This document shows, one piece after another, positions 35,801 to 45,965 of a stretch of 64,000 nt of DNA. Source of the stretch: Apostichopus japonicus (Eukaryota > Echinodermata > Holothuroidea > Aspidochirotida > Stichopodidae); the NCBI RefSeq assembly GCF_037975245.1, contig NC_092568.1:10566001-10630000 (forward strand), in the 5' to 3' direction. The notes under the pieces are model-generated. The model did no database searches, had not been told where the DNA came from, and saw nothing but the letters and a program-made list of their open reading frames with translations. The number at the start of each line of letters is the position of its first letter. The first letter of the stretch is position 1. The position numbers and the translations under genes are program-made.

Positions 35801-38800
35801 TCTAATTAGCTTGGTCAATTGCTCTCATACATTTGAATAACACTATAAGTTAGTTGTAGAAAACTTGTCAAAAATTGTTGATCAGACACAAGAAAGCTAG
35901 GACTAGTGACAGTTATTAAGTACCAGGTACGGTACAGTAATGAGATGATTAGACTTATTTAGTCGAGGGATATAAATTATGATACAATTTCGGAAATGTC
36001 ATGATATAACCATAGCAACGGAAAGTATTGCGGTAGCAAGCCTCTCAAGTTGTTTTTCACAAAATGCGAAAAGTCAATCAATGATGTAAATTTGCAAAGG
36101 CAAAGTCCATAGCATTCACTTTCAAAGTGACTTCCATAATGTTAGCTAACTTATATCTGCTATTTGTTTGTGTCGAATGTCAAAAATGGTAGAATGTTCC
36201 CATGTATTATTCCTTCTTGGTCAAATTGGCAATAAATGTTAATATACAGTAAATATACAGAAAAGGATGATTTTCAAAATTTAAGAAAGTATGGACATTA
36301 ATGTGATCTTATTGGGTTTTTTTACAAGGATTTAGCCTACCAAGCACTACAGTATATATGCAACTGTACTCTTTCAATAGACTATCTGTGGCATGGGTTG
36401 TAATTTATTGCCGTATTCTCATCATTACCAATTCCCACATGATACTGCACAAGTAATACATTTACACAGGTTCCATAAAAACAACCAAAGTACTTTCCAA
36501 TATGTATTCAACATGTGAAACTCGACGAGGTCTTAGTGGGAAATTTCAAGGGGACAAAACAACGGATATCTGTCACCCAGCTTTCCTTGTTTCACTATTA
36601 TAACCGGTGCTGTGGCCGAGTGGATAAAGGCGGTGGCATTTGAATCAATGAGGCTTAGCAATCGGAAGGTTCCGGGTTCGATACCCAGCCAGGTCATAGT
36701 AAGGTGGGTTTTTCATCCAAGAGCAATCTACGGTTTACACATCTGAAATAACTTTCTAAATTGAAAAGATTCCAAATTTGAGTTAAAATGTTGAATTGGA
36801 AGCCACCCAGCGTGTAAGTTGTAATCTATAAGCCATTGCGGGTTTCTCCCACATTTGTGGTCACTTAAAGAGTCGAAAAATAACTGCTGATTATTATTAG
36901 TATTATTATACCTGAAGGCTTGTAGAATGGGTGAGTTCAAGTCCACGTTTTTCTTCTCTTCATCTCTTCTCTGTTTATTGTATCCATGACCTCCCTTTCT
37001 ACTCCGTTTGTAAGAACCTGCAAAAGTAAAACAGTCGTGAAGATTTGAAGACTTTGTCAAGTTTCCTTTTCGTAAAGCTTGTGCTAGAGAATAAATGCAG
37101 TTAGTAAGTCTGTTCTTTCTACATCTGACAAGCAATATGGTACGAAAGGAGGCAAAGGACCTCCAAAATATTAAACGATAAAATGCTACCTTAAAACTAT
37201 TGAAAGAAAAATGCTCCAAAAACAGTACTGTATGCACAGTAGATTTTATCAGATAGTTACAAAGGTTACGTAATTCTAGTCTTCTTCAAAACAAAATTAT
37301 TCATGTACAAAGGTCATGGCTTATATACTTAAAGGCATTGAAGACTCGCCCCAAACCGCGTGCGGCCTCTGAAAAAGTTAACTTTCCGTTGCTTGCAAGT
37401 GACGTTTGTTCGTGTTGCTACAAAATGCAGACAGTACAGTAGTGAAACGTGATACCTTGTTATCTTTAGCTGGACCTGAGATGTCCATCGCTGTATTGTT
37501 TGTACACTGTGCTGTGGGTATTGACCGCAGCTGTATGTACTGACTGTACACTAGTGTCTAATTACCGATGGTAGCAAGCTGTGTGTATTTTCTGGGCTCG
37601 ATGGTGGTGTCTATTGAACACTTCTGTTTCACCTCATTCGAACCTAGGTCAGATTACCGGCATTAGACGTTTATTATTGCGCGAGTCTTCACACCCTTTA
37701 AGACTTGACAAAAAGTTTTTATATAAAACATTGAATTTATAGTAATAAATATCCAAGATCTATCACAGGTACGAAAACCCAACAGAGATGGTGGTAGGGT
37801 ATTACAGAGCCAGACCAAGTGACTAGGGTGGAGATTGTTAACTGTCAAGATGCACTGTAGCTGTTTCATGTGACATGTTGCTAGAGGGAACACAATATGA
37901 AGTTCGGATAAAGTTCTTCATGTTATACTTTTCTATCTTAGATCTAATTATTTGATGACCCAAGGATCAATTAAACCACTAATGGGTCTCTGTAATCCTT
38001 CAACAGAACTAATTCATACCATGTTTCAAAGCTCACGCTTTACCTACAAGACTATGGGTCAGTAATTTATGATTATTTTCATAATATTGTCACTATACAC
38101 TCTTATCACCTACACTCTGCATGAAACACTTTTTTTTTACAATATCACAATATCTGAAATTCAAAACAGGCTAGAAACCAGTATTTCCCTCCTTGAAACA
38201 TGACAAGTTCTGCTTTCATTTTGCAAATCTTTACATCAAATTTTGGGATGCCCCAAGGATTATATTTAAATTGCTTATGGACCATTGGAATCCTTGATCA
38301 GAACTTAATTTATACCCTGTTTCAAAGCTCACGCTCAACCCTATTAAAATAATACAGATCTAGATTTTTAGCAATATACAAAATATTGTTACTAAACACT
38401 TTTATCGCCACACGTGATATGAAAAGCTGCATTTGGCAATATCCCAACATCTGAAAAACAAAGATGAGAAACCAATATTTCCCTCATTAAAATTATCACA
38501 AGTTTTCTTCCCAATTGTCTTTCTTTGTTCAGCTTTCATACAGTACATACATACTGTTCATATACAGTATCATTATAACTAAATTTTACTTACTTTTTCC
38601 TTACTAGTTCCATGAAATAGCAACAAGTAGTTACTGACACTATTTTAGGCGAGCTAAGTCAGGCAGAGCTAAGTAAGTCAAGCTAGCCGCACACTGCCCG
38701 ACTCACTTCAACCAATGTGCCTTTAGTTTCCAATAACTTTATCACTTTACACCCACTCTGTACCGTATATCTTACAACTGATACTGTACACTGAACTATC

Positions 38801-40453
38801 GTACTGACAAAGCGCACACTTAATGGCTGTTTTCTTTGTTAACAAACGATGTTCGTTAGATTCGCAAGGTGCAGATTTATTCGCACATGATTGGTTTGAT
38901 ACATTTGTTTAAACTGGGCAGAGTCACTGCACACTGCCAACTGAATTATTTATTAGGGTGGCCACTGGCTTAAGGGAATTACAACATTACATCTGCTGCT
39001 AGTATAATCAAACTTGTCTAACTAACAAGCTGACAAACACTGTGTGTTAGATATTTTGAAATGTCATAGATCCAGCCTACAATTTATTTACGCAAGAAAT
39101 ACACTTCCAATGGCTGGCCATATGCACCAAGTAAAATATGTTTGTATCTAGAATATGTGTAGAATATGTGTAGAATATGTTTGTACATGTATGCCTTCAT
39201 TTATATGAAAAGCGTTATACTGTACACCCACAATTATTATTTTAAACATAAAGTAGGATTCCAATAAAAATTGACGCCAATTGTATAATTTGCTTCAGAA
39301 ATATTTAGTAGAAATGCACATGTACAGTATGTATGCGTCCAGTGAGAGGTCATGCCAGATGTCAGCTGATGCCAGTAAGTTGAATTACCAGACTGTCCAG
39401 CCATAACCAGCAAACAGATCCATGCACTACAGTAATTCACAGTTGAATGGGTATTTGGCAAAGTGGCCGAATACCCCACAACAGTTATTTCCACCTCGTA
39501 GCCGGCTTCGATCTTCACGGTCTACTGCCTTCATCAACCATAGGGCTAGTGTCATTCTCAAATAACTCCCTACTTTGACTTCAATTCATGGGAGCCACTC
39601 TGAGGTTGGTTGGTTGGACTTTTCAAAGCGTGGCCAATGTACACAATCTATTAACAGTGGATGACAGTGAAGCCATACATTTTGTAAGAGTAGCAAAGTC
39701 TACCATCCCAGCAAAATACTCAATGAATACCTTCATGGAAAATTATTCAATCCTTTTGCAATCCATTTCATTCTGTCCTCACTATAGGCTAGCTGAAATA
39801 TTGTATGAATTTGACATAGGAATAACCAAAAAGCAATGTGGGTCTACAGGTATGTACCTGTCTAGCTAGTATAGAACTTGCACAGTGCCTGCAGTGAAGC
39901 CAAACTAACGCTAGGGACTGAGCTACATTACATTTACGTTACATTATCCTCGGCCTCGTGACTAGGCTGAAGCATATGACTTAGAATAGGCTATACTAGG
40001 CTAGGCCTAACTAACCATAAAGTATAAGAATGAATGTTGGAAAGCCAAACTAGGCTTTATCATTAATGTTGGTCTCTTAGTTACCTAGTATAATTGACAT
40101 ATTACCCTGTACTTTGGTTTAACCCCTAAAGTATCATTCGATACGCTAGGTCATTAGATAGCCTAGTACTAGGCTACCGCAATTTTACACATGGGACGTA
40201 CATAGCACTAAGCAGTATATTCTAAAGCCAAAGGCACACTATGCAATAGCAATTAATTCGCAAAACCGATACCACATACACGATATTTCTTATGTCACTA
40301 CAACAAATTATGGTGGCTTTGTCCAGTAGCTAGGCGTTTTCCAATATAATGCATCATTCTTAAAGCTTTCGATCACATTGATGATGTATTTGGTATTGCT
40401 TAAATAACAATTGATAACAACAATTTGCCTGCCTAACCTTTATCGCCTGCCAT
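25934..40453 (-). CDS. TSNAX: Translin-associated factor X (TSNAX/TRAX), five exons
   Basis: The predicted protein is 315 aa (human about 290). Exons on the minus strand are 40453-40438, 37017-36912, 34506-34390, 31137-30870 and 26374-25934; all junction phases agree and the summed CDS is 948 nt. It starts [15 protein letters not shown] with a basic nuclear-localisation-like stretch. [31 protein letters not shown] and [13 protein letters not shown] are hallmark TRAX segments. TRAX pairs with translin in C3PO, an endoribonuclease that degrades the RISC passenger strand and processes tRNA fragments; the acidic catalytic residues of the family map to E128/E131 and D215/E219 here. Alternatives are unlikely, since translin itself lacks the [11 protein letters not shown] tail motif. 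The exon 4 donor (GTTTGG) is weak, so that boundary is the least certain. The linker at residues 155-205 is longer and more acidic than in human. Exon 5 is much richer in G/C at third positions than exons 3 and 4. Confidence 0.93.
26680..26872. repeat. Paired (TA)n arrays within a local duplication
   Basis: Two TA arrays are separated by a segment repeating GTTCTTTTTGGT (about 26649 and 26770), so array plus flank look duplicated in tandem. Confidence 0.9.
30650..30745. repeat. 22-bp tandem repeat (CATTTCGCCCAACCAGCCTGGT)
   Basis: Three good copies and flanking partial copies lie just inside TSNAX intron 4, about 125 bp beyond the exon 4 donor. The frames crossing it are not genes. Confidence 0.9.
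30870..31137 (-). CDS. TSNAX: TSNAX exon 4
   Basis: 268 nt, acceptor tttcgcag, donor GTTTGG (weak). It encodes [20 protein letters not shown] followed by EYIEAVAF, which carries two of the catalytic-site glutamates of the TRAX family. Its 3' part is divergent and lysine/glutamate rich. Plus-strand frames here are shadows. Confidence 0.88.
31850..32545. repeat. G-rich minisatellite (GGGGAGGCAG units)
   Basis: About 0.7 kb of imperfect 10-bp units such as GGGGAGGCAG with local variants (GATGG, AGAGG). The plus strand consists almost wholly of G runs of three to five. The 203-codon glycine-rich and 260-codon proline-rich frames are repeat readthrough. In the TSNAX transcript the tract is C/U-rich. 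Confidence 0.95.
33430..34168. repeat. 119-bp dimeric satellite
   Basis: The segment GCTGTGAAATCTTCACATTA begins at 33591, 33710, 33829, 33948 and 34067, an exact 119-bp period. Each unit is a dimer of two roughly 60-bp halves, one with GTGACACCTTCACGTT and one with GTGAAATCTTCACATTATT, both followed by AATGATGACCTAACTATA. Confidence 0.95.
34390..34506 (-). CDS. TSNAX: TSNAX exon 3
   Basis: 117 nt, phase 2-2, acceptor gttttgcag, donor GTAAGT. It encodes [20 protein letters not shown] and [14 protein letters not shown], nearly identical to the human helix 1-2 region. Confidence 0.93.
34507..36911. other. TSNAX intron 2; SINE near its 5' end
   Basis: AT-rich intron with TACAGTA-type strings; contains the tRNA-derived SINE at 36605-36740. 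No other gene seen. Confidence 0.55.
36605..36740 (+). mobile_element. tRNA-derived SINE (Leu/Ser-type head)
   Basis: The A box region is TGGCCGAGTGG (36612-36622) and the B box is GGTTCGATACC (36675-36685). Their wide spacing fits a tRNA with a long variable arm (leucine or serine type). The downstream tail GGTGGGTTTTTCATCCAAG is not tRNA, and the acceptor stem does not close, so this is a SINE head and not a tRNA gene. It sits about 170 bp from TSNAX exon 2, antisense to it. Confidence 0.7.
36912..37017 (-). CDS. TSNAX: TSNAX exon 2
   Basis: 106 nt, acceptor ttttgcag, donor GTATAA. It encodes the basic N-terminal region ([15 protein letters not shown]) and the start of the first helix (NSPILQAF), corresponding to RKRKH...QRR and SPVMLAF in human TRAX. 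Confidence 0.88.
37329..37701. mobile_element. TTAA-flanked MITE, copy 5 (inverted) in TSNAX intron 1
   Basis: 373 bp, TTAA at 37329-37332 and 37698-37701, same orientation as copy 2. Its ends are among the best preserved in the window. Confidence 0.87.
37945..38505. repeat. Diverged tandem duplication, about 292 bp
   Basis: The block from GATGACCCAAGGAT (37955) through TTTCAAAGCTCACGC (about 38026) and AACCAGTATTTCCCTCC (about 38176) recurs in the same order from 38246 to about 38490. Confidence 0.7.
39237..39497 (-). CDS. Orphan protein-like exon nested in TSNAX intron 1
   Basis: This is an 87-codon frame beginning right after a TAG that can act as an acceptor (TAG|ACCGTGAAG) and ending in TAA. 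It opens [20 protein letters not shown] and closes with [19 protein letters not shown]. Alternating hydrophobic strands, several cysteines ([14 protein letters not shown]) and the ending ..YTIGVNFYW look like a secreted beta-sandwich domain. I do not recognise the family. No partner exon was found. It lies on the same strand as TSNAX but outside its frame, so it could be a nested gene's last exon, an alternative exon or a gene fragment. Confidence 0.35.
   Translation of the reverse strand, partial: EVEITVVGYSATLPNTHSTVNYCSAWICLLVMAGQSGNSTYWHQLTSGMTSHWTHTYCTCAFLLNISEANYTIGVNFYWNPTLCLK
40438..40453 (-). CDS. TSNAX: TSNAX exon 1 (coding part)
   Basis: Five codons, MAGDK, plus one base before a GTTAGG donor. 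It is chosen because phase 1 fits exon 2 (G|GT gives glycine) and the human protein also begins with a very short coding exon. The exon is too short to be secure from sequence alone. Confidence 0.65.
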
Positions 40454-43045
40454 GACTTATCTGCGAAAACACGATCTTTGCTGACCAAACCCCAGGCAAC
40501 GCTGAACCAAGTGAAGTGTATGCATCGAACTAAAATTGAAGTTATAGCGTAAATTAGTTACAATATCACACACTTATGTTTTTTGTTACAATTTGTTGCA
40601 ATTTGCCTCTTTGTTTTATCCGGTTTTTAAATTCTCCTTTCACTTCAATCAGTTTTATTTCCATCCTACATTTTCAATATTCTTTTTTCAATCTTTAGCT
40701 TACGTACACGTTTAGTTCAATGGTTCTTGTACATAGATTATGGTTATTTAATTAATAAACATGATCACCTCATACCAAAGTTACGTTAATTGACCCACTG
40801 TCATTGACAACACAATTATCATTCAATGAAGGAACAATTACTCGTCTTCTTGGAAATGAAGCAATAACACTTGCTCCTAGCACAAAATTACAGAGCGCTC
40901 GATATGCAAATCGTTTCACCTTTTCACGATGAAAGCAGCTGATGGCAATTTTATTACTGAAACAACACCATATAATTTTGTTTGTTCTACAATATTTCCA
41001 GATTCACCCTAGAAAGTATTGCGACCGGTTCAAAGAAGAATATCGTTTACTAACGCTATGAAGTTTTGCTCGGGACACTGAACTTTTTCGTGTAGTATTG
41101 CTTATTCGCTGAATTTCTGTTGCTATTACAAAACCTTATAACTTTTCTCTTGCTCAAAAACAACTGCGCTAACCAACACATCAGCTAGAAAACTAACTTC
41201 AGAACTTATACTTAAAGACGAGACTGAAAAAAAAGAGGGAAAAGTAAAAATAGAATTGTGTCACATTCGTCTATCTTTGGCGGGTTTTGAACCCTCGATA
41301 TCAGATTTTAGTTATCTACTAAACCCACTGAGCTAACGGACGGCACTTCAACAATAACCAATTTAAAGACTTAGACAGATGGGGTTGTGATTTTTTTCGT
41401 TGCAGTGAAAGCAGAAAGCCATCCGTTTCTGTTACGTTCGTTCGTTCTAAATGATCAGATAATATGGGATTCTTGACAGATCAGAGAACAATTACCCTAG
41501 GCTGTCATTATTGATTCCTTCAAGACACGAAGGATTTTAAATTGCAACATAACACAGGTTCCTCCACTGTAACCGTTTATAAGTTAGAGATAAACGTCTG
41601 GATGCCTTATTTATAATCCGGAACAATTTTATATTTATTAATGTTTGCCTCAAATTAACAGTTATGAAAGAAGTAAACTAACAAAGTTTTTATAATTTCT
41701 TAATAAATGCAAATGTAGGATAAAGTGATGCTTTAAATACAACCATGGATAAGTTATTGTCATAAAACGAGATATTATAATTATAAATATAAGATCTGAC
41801 TGTTTCTCTCAGTTTTGACGGATTTTAGGCATCACCGTAGCCGTTTAGAAGTCAGAAATAAACGTCTGTAAGCCTTATTTGTAATCCAAAACAATTTCGT
41901 AAAACTCAATGTTTAAAACTCAAACTCAGATTAATACTCACGAAAAGATATAGCCTTATGGTTTTATTCATTTTCGATGTAAATTTTTTTTTAAAACTCT
42001 TTTCTTTAAAAATATAAATCTAGGTGTACGGTGGTGTTGTTAATACATCCATGAATATTTTATTTTCAAATCATAGCTTCCTCCTTAAAAAAAAGAAGCT
42101 ATTTTTATTATTAGAAATATCAGAATCTGACTGTTTCTCTCAGTTTGAGGGATTTTAGACTCCACCGTAGCCGTTTAGAAGTCGGAGTTAATTGTCTGGA
42201 AGACCTATAATCCGTAACAATTTCGTAAAAGTTCATCTTTTGCCTCAAATTAACACTTATTAAAGGCTATATAGCCATGTAGTTTTATTCATTCTCTATA
42301 CAAGTTGCAGAACAACGTTATATCATCTTATTTCCAGGGGGTCTTCTACATCGGTGGCATTCGACGTCATTATTTAATTAAGAGGACACAAACTCAACCA
42401 TCATCTTTGACTTACATTACAGAGATCTTTGTGAAGAACAACTTCCCACGAATAGCTAAGACAAATCCGGCTCCCTTTGACAGATATCCTATAGCTTAAA
42501 AGATGTGTGTGTGGGAAGCTGCCATTTTGTAAATCTGTGATTTTCATATTGCCACATCATGGATGTGAAACCTTTTACTTTCTCTCGGTTTTTCTGTTCA
42601 TATTTTCAGGGTAGAATGTTAACAGTGTTGACACAGAAACCAAAATGTCATCCCCACAGCCGTTCCCTCTTTCTCTCTCTACATCTCATGTTCCACTTAC
42701 CCGAACAAAAATACCAAGTATAATTGGCTACCACATAAAGCCGTTAGCAGAAAAAAAAATTAATAAATTAATAAAATACAACTAGAAAGCTTTTGTAGAA
42801 AGAATTGGATATCAGAAATAGTGTTGTACTGAATATTAAAAAAAGGAAGGCATGGACATAGAGTGCATGGGACAAGTAATCGACTCAAGCAAATCATTCA
42901 TTTCGGATCACAACCCTCCGAAGAAATAAGTTCTTATATACGAACAATTGTTCTGAAACTTAAGGCAATGAGTAGAGCCACCCTTGCTAACCCACCAAAT
43001 TTCAAAGTGCTTATTTACAAAGTTGTTATTGACACATTAATACAT
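40454..43045. other. TSNAX 5' flank; diverged triplication; possible lone exon
   Basis: The first few hundred bases should hold the TSNAX promoter, but no clear core element is visible. A diverged unit containing CCGTAGCCGTTTAGAAGTC and ATAATCC.AACAATTTCGTAA occurs three times, anchored near 41573, 41841 and 42170. A plus-strand frame after a good acceptor (atttccag, 42337) gives GVFYIGGIRRHYLIKR... to a stop at 42499; it could be a terminal exon, but no partner is seen. Confidence 0.4.
41270..41344 (-). other. tRNA-like sequence (A and B boxes), not a functional tRNA
   Basis: On the minus strand GTTAGCTCAGTGGG (A box) is followed about 40 bases later by GGGTTCAAAACCC (B box). The 5' GCCGTCC and the 3' GCCAAAG cannot form an acceptor stem, so this is a decayed tRNA or tRNA-derived SINE head. 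Confidence 0.6.
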
Positions 43046-43229
43046 AAAACAAATTATGACATCAATTCTATGTTCAAATGTGATTTTCTTGCATTCGACA
43101 GCGGTAAATTGTCGAACCCCTGTTTAAGAAGATACATTTCGACTTTAGAAACAGGGGTTCAACATTAACCGCTGTCGATTGCCAAAAAAATCACATTTGA
43201 ATATAGAATTAATCTCATAATTTTGTTTT
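43046..43229. mobile_element. Foldback (long inverted repeat) element
   Basis: The left arm (43046-43125, from AAAACAAATTATGACATC to CGAACCCCTGTTT) and the right arm (43149-43229) are near-perfect inverted copies of about 80 bp around a 23-bp loop. RNA or single-stranded DNA from here would form a long hairpin. The 101-codon frame ending at 43168 is a shadow. Similarity between flanks weakens outside 43046-43229. Confidence 0.85.
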
Positions 43230-45194
43230 CATTATACAAAGTTCGCACTATTGAATGCGTTCAATGAAACTTGTACTCTCTACTCTTTCCACACACATAC
43301 ATTTATATAAGACGATATGGATGTTTCGTGCTTGGAAGATAATTCTCAAATACTAGATTCTTTTACACATCCTAACTTTTTCATTTACCATCTCCGTTAG
43401 CCCCACCAGATCAATATTGCTGATATTAATATCACTTCAGTCGGTGATGTACTTGCTTTCCCACAACCAATATGCGATTCTCCAAAACTTGTACACCTTT
43501 GCTTTCTTGGCTAGCGCCCTCTTTTAACTTGAAACGCAATTCGAAAAATGTAAGGTTAGAAAAGAGCGGGTAGGGGGGGGGGGGGGGGTGAAGAACAAGA
43601 ACAAAAGAAGAGAAAGAAAACAGAGAAGTTTACCGTATTATAATAAGTAATTTTGCGGTTAAAGAAAATGATAAAGTTTCGAATTTATAGTGCTATGTAG
43701 TTTATAAATACAGTTGCCGTAAACAATCGATCAAAGCCAATCAGTCTACTTGTAAATGATAAAGATATTTATTAATATATATGCAACTGCAGAAGGATAA
43801 ATGTTTCTCGCAAGTTGTTAATTTGTTTATTTGAAGTATAACAGACCTTTCCTACCGTTCTTAACACCTAGGACATTCACATAACAAAACTAAACACATA
43901 CTGATATTGCCTTTTTCAGAGCACGTTTAATTGGAGTTTAGCTACAAAGGAGTTTGGAGTTTCGCTACTAAGGAGTTTCGCTACAAACCCCAAACGCTGC
44001 AACGAAGGTTATGAGTTTTGGCCCAGATTTTTGTTTAAAGAAAATGATGAAAGTTTTTTTTTACTAATTGTTCCCTGGAACTTTTGACCGTCCAACTTAT
44101 TACACAGAGACAGAAACATATATCAGTGACCATTTTTAATTGAGGTTGACTGTAAAATGATTTCAGTTTAAGAATGAGTGTCCGTTGTATTTTTACTAGC
44201 ATATTTTGAGGCAATCCAGTATTTGTCAATATAACTTTGATTATAAGGGATTCCCTGTTTTAATCAAGCCGCCAACTGTCCTAGTATGATATAAAGCATA
44301 CTGTCAAGGTACACATAAAGTTTCATGATACCTTTTAAATTACGCACTGTAGTGATGGTATGTGAATGATCCCTCATACAATCAAAGAACGTTCAGAAAT
44401 GTGCACGTGGATAAGGAAAAACCGTTAATCCATAACTTTGCACTACAATGTTCATAATCTTAGTTTCATATCCAACCACCATCCGCACCCGTAGAAACAA
44501 CACCCTTCCCTCAACCCCCCCCCCCCCGCCCACCCCCATAAAAGGAAAAAATCTTTCCTTTCACAAGGGAATTACTTAATCCATAATTTTGCACAAAATC
44601 TTTTTGTCTTCAAATAATGCTTAGTGGATGAATTATGGACCAAATCATAATGTTGTTATGACGTCATTGTTAGAAATGCCTTCAGAACAGAAAGCTAACC
44701 ACAACAATCCTGTAATGGTCAGCCGACCGATGATTTCAAGGTCGTGCAAATGCGTTTTTTTTTAAGACACTTCAATTATCGGGGGAATACTTTCACCTTC
44801 AACGGGCATTCTTCTTTCAATGATGTGATCAGGTGAGTGTGACCATTTCCCACACTCGACGTTTCTGACATCATGTGAGGGAAAGACTTAGCACCTTTAA
44901 AATATCAGTAACGAAAAGGTACAAAATCGCGACAAAGGGAAAGAGAGAGAGGGGGGGGTGGGGGTCGGAGTGAGAGAACAGTCTTCTGTAAGTGTAAATT
45001 TTCCCCCCAAACTTTCATACAAATGGTAAAAAGGTAAGCAATTGTGAGAAAGTATTGCTCATGTCAAGATAGTGTTGCCGATTGAGAAATAATCCGTATT
45101 GCAGGGAGGGTAGGCCTATTGGGTATAAAATCGGAAACCAATTGTCCTTGACAAAGTACACGTCAGATCAATACGATACGATATATCGGCACAA
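43230..45194. other. No gene seen
   Basis: AT-rich sequence with a poly(G) run near 43574 and a poly(C) run near 44515. A short threefold TTTCGCTAC/GGAGTTT repetition lies at 43935-43990. No exon is supported. Confidence 0.4.
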
Positions 45195-45965
45195 TATACT
45201 GTACACACAATATACCGTTTCGGTATACAATGTACCGTTTCGGTATATAATATACTGTTTCGGTATATAAGATACTGTTTCGGTATACAATATACTTTTC
45301 GGTATACAATATACCATTTCGGTATATAATATACTATTTCGGTATATAATATACTGTTTTGGTATATAATATACTGTTTCGGTATATAAGATACTGTTTC
45401 GGTATACAATATACTTTTCGGTATACAATATACCATTTCGGTATATAATATACTATTTCGGTATATAATATACTGTTTTGGTATATAATATACTGTTTCG
45501 GTATATAAGATACTGTTTCGGTATACAATATACTTTTCGGTATACAATATACCATTTCGGTATATAAGATACTGTTTCGGTATACAATATACTTTTCGGT
45601 ATACAATATACCATTTCGGTATATAATATACTATTTCGGTATATAAGATACTGTTTTGGTATATAATATACTGTTTCAGTATACAATATACTGTTTCGGT
45701 AAATAATATACTGTTTCGGTATATAAGATACTGTTTCGGTATACAAAATACTTTTCGGTATACAATATACCATTTCGGTATATAATATACTATTTCGGTA
45801 TGTAATATACTGTTTTGGTATATAATATACTGTTTCGGTATATAAGATACTGTTTTGGTATATAATATACTGTTTCAGTATACAATATACTGTTTCGGTA
45901 AATAATATACTGTTTCGGTATACAATAAACTGTTTCGGATATACCGTTTCAATATACATTATACC
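45195..45965. repeat. 20-bp minisatellite with 119-bp higher-order unit
   Basis: Units of about 20 bp (TATATAATATACTGTTTCGG and variants) make up 0.77 kb. One 19-bp variant containing ACTTTTCGG marks a six-unit higher-order repeat: it falls at 45295, 45414 and 45533 (119 bp apart), then at 45592 and 45751, where the order is rearranged. The tyrosine- and isoleucine-rich minus-strand frames of up to 168 codons are repeat readthrough. Confidence 0.95.

Noticed and set aside
41270-41344. tRNA gene
   Set aside because: A and B boxes are present but the acceptor stem does not pair.
45116-45959. Overlapping minus-strand frames of 86-168 codons with VYRNSILYTETVYY-like repeats
   Set aside because: Open because the 20-bp unit lacks stops in several frames; higher-order period and rearrangement are those of a DNA minisatellite.
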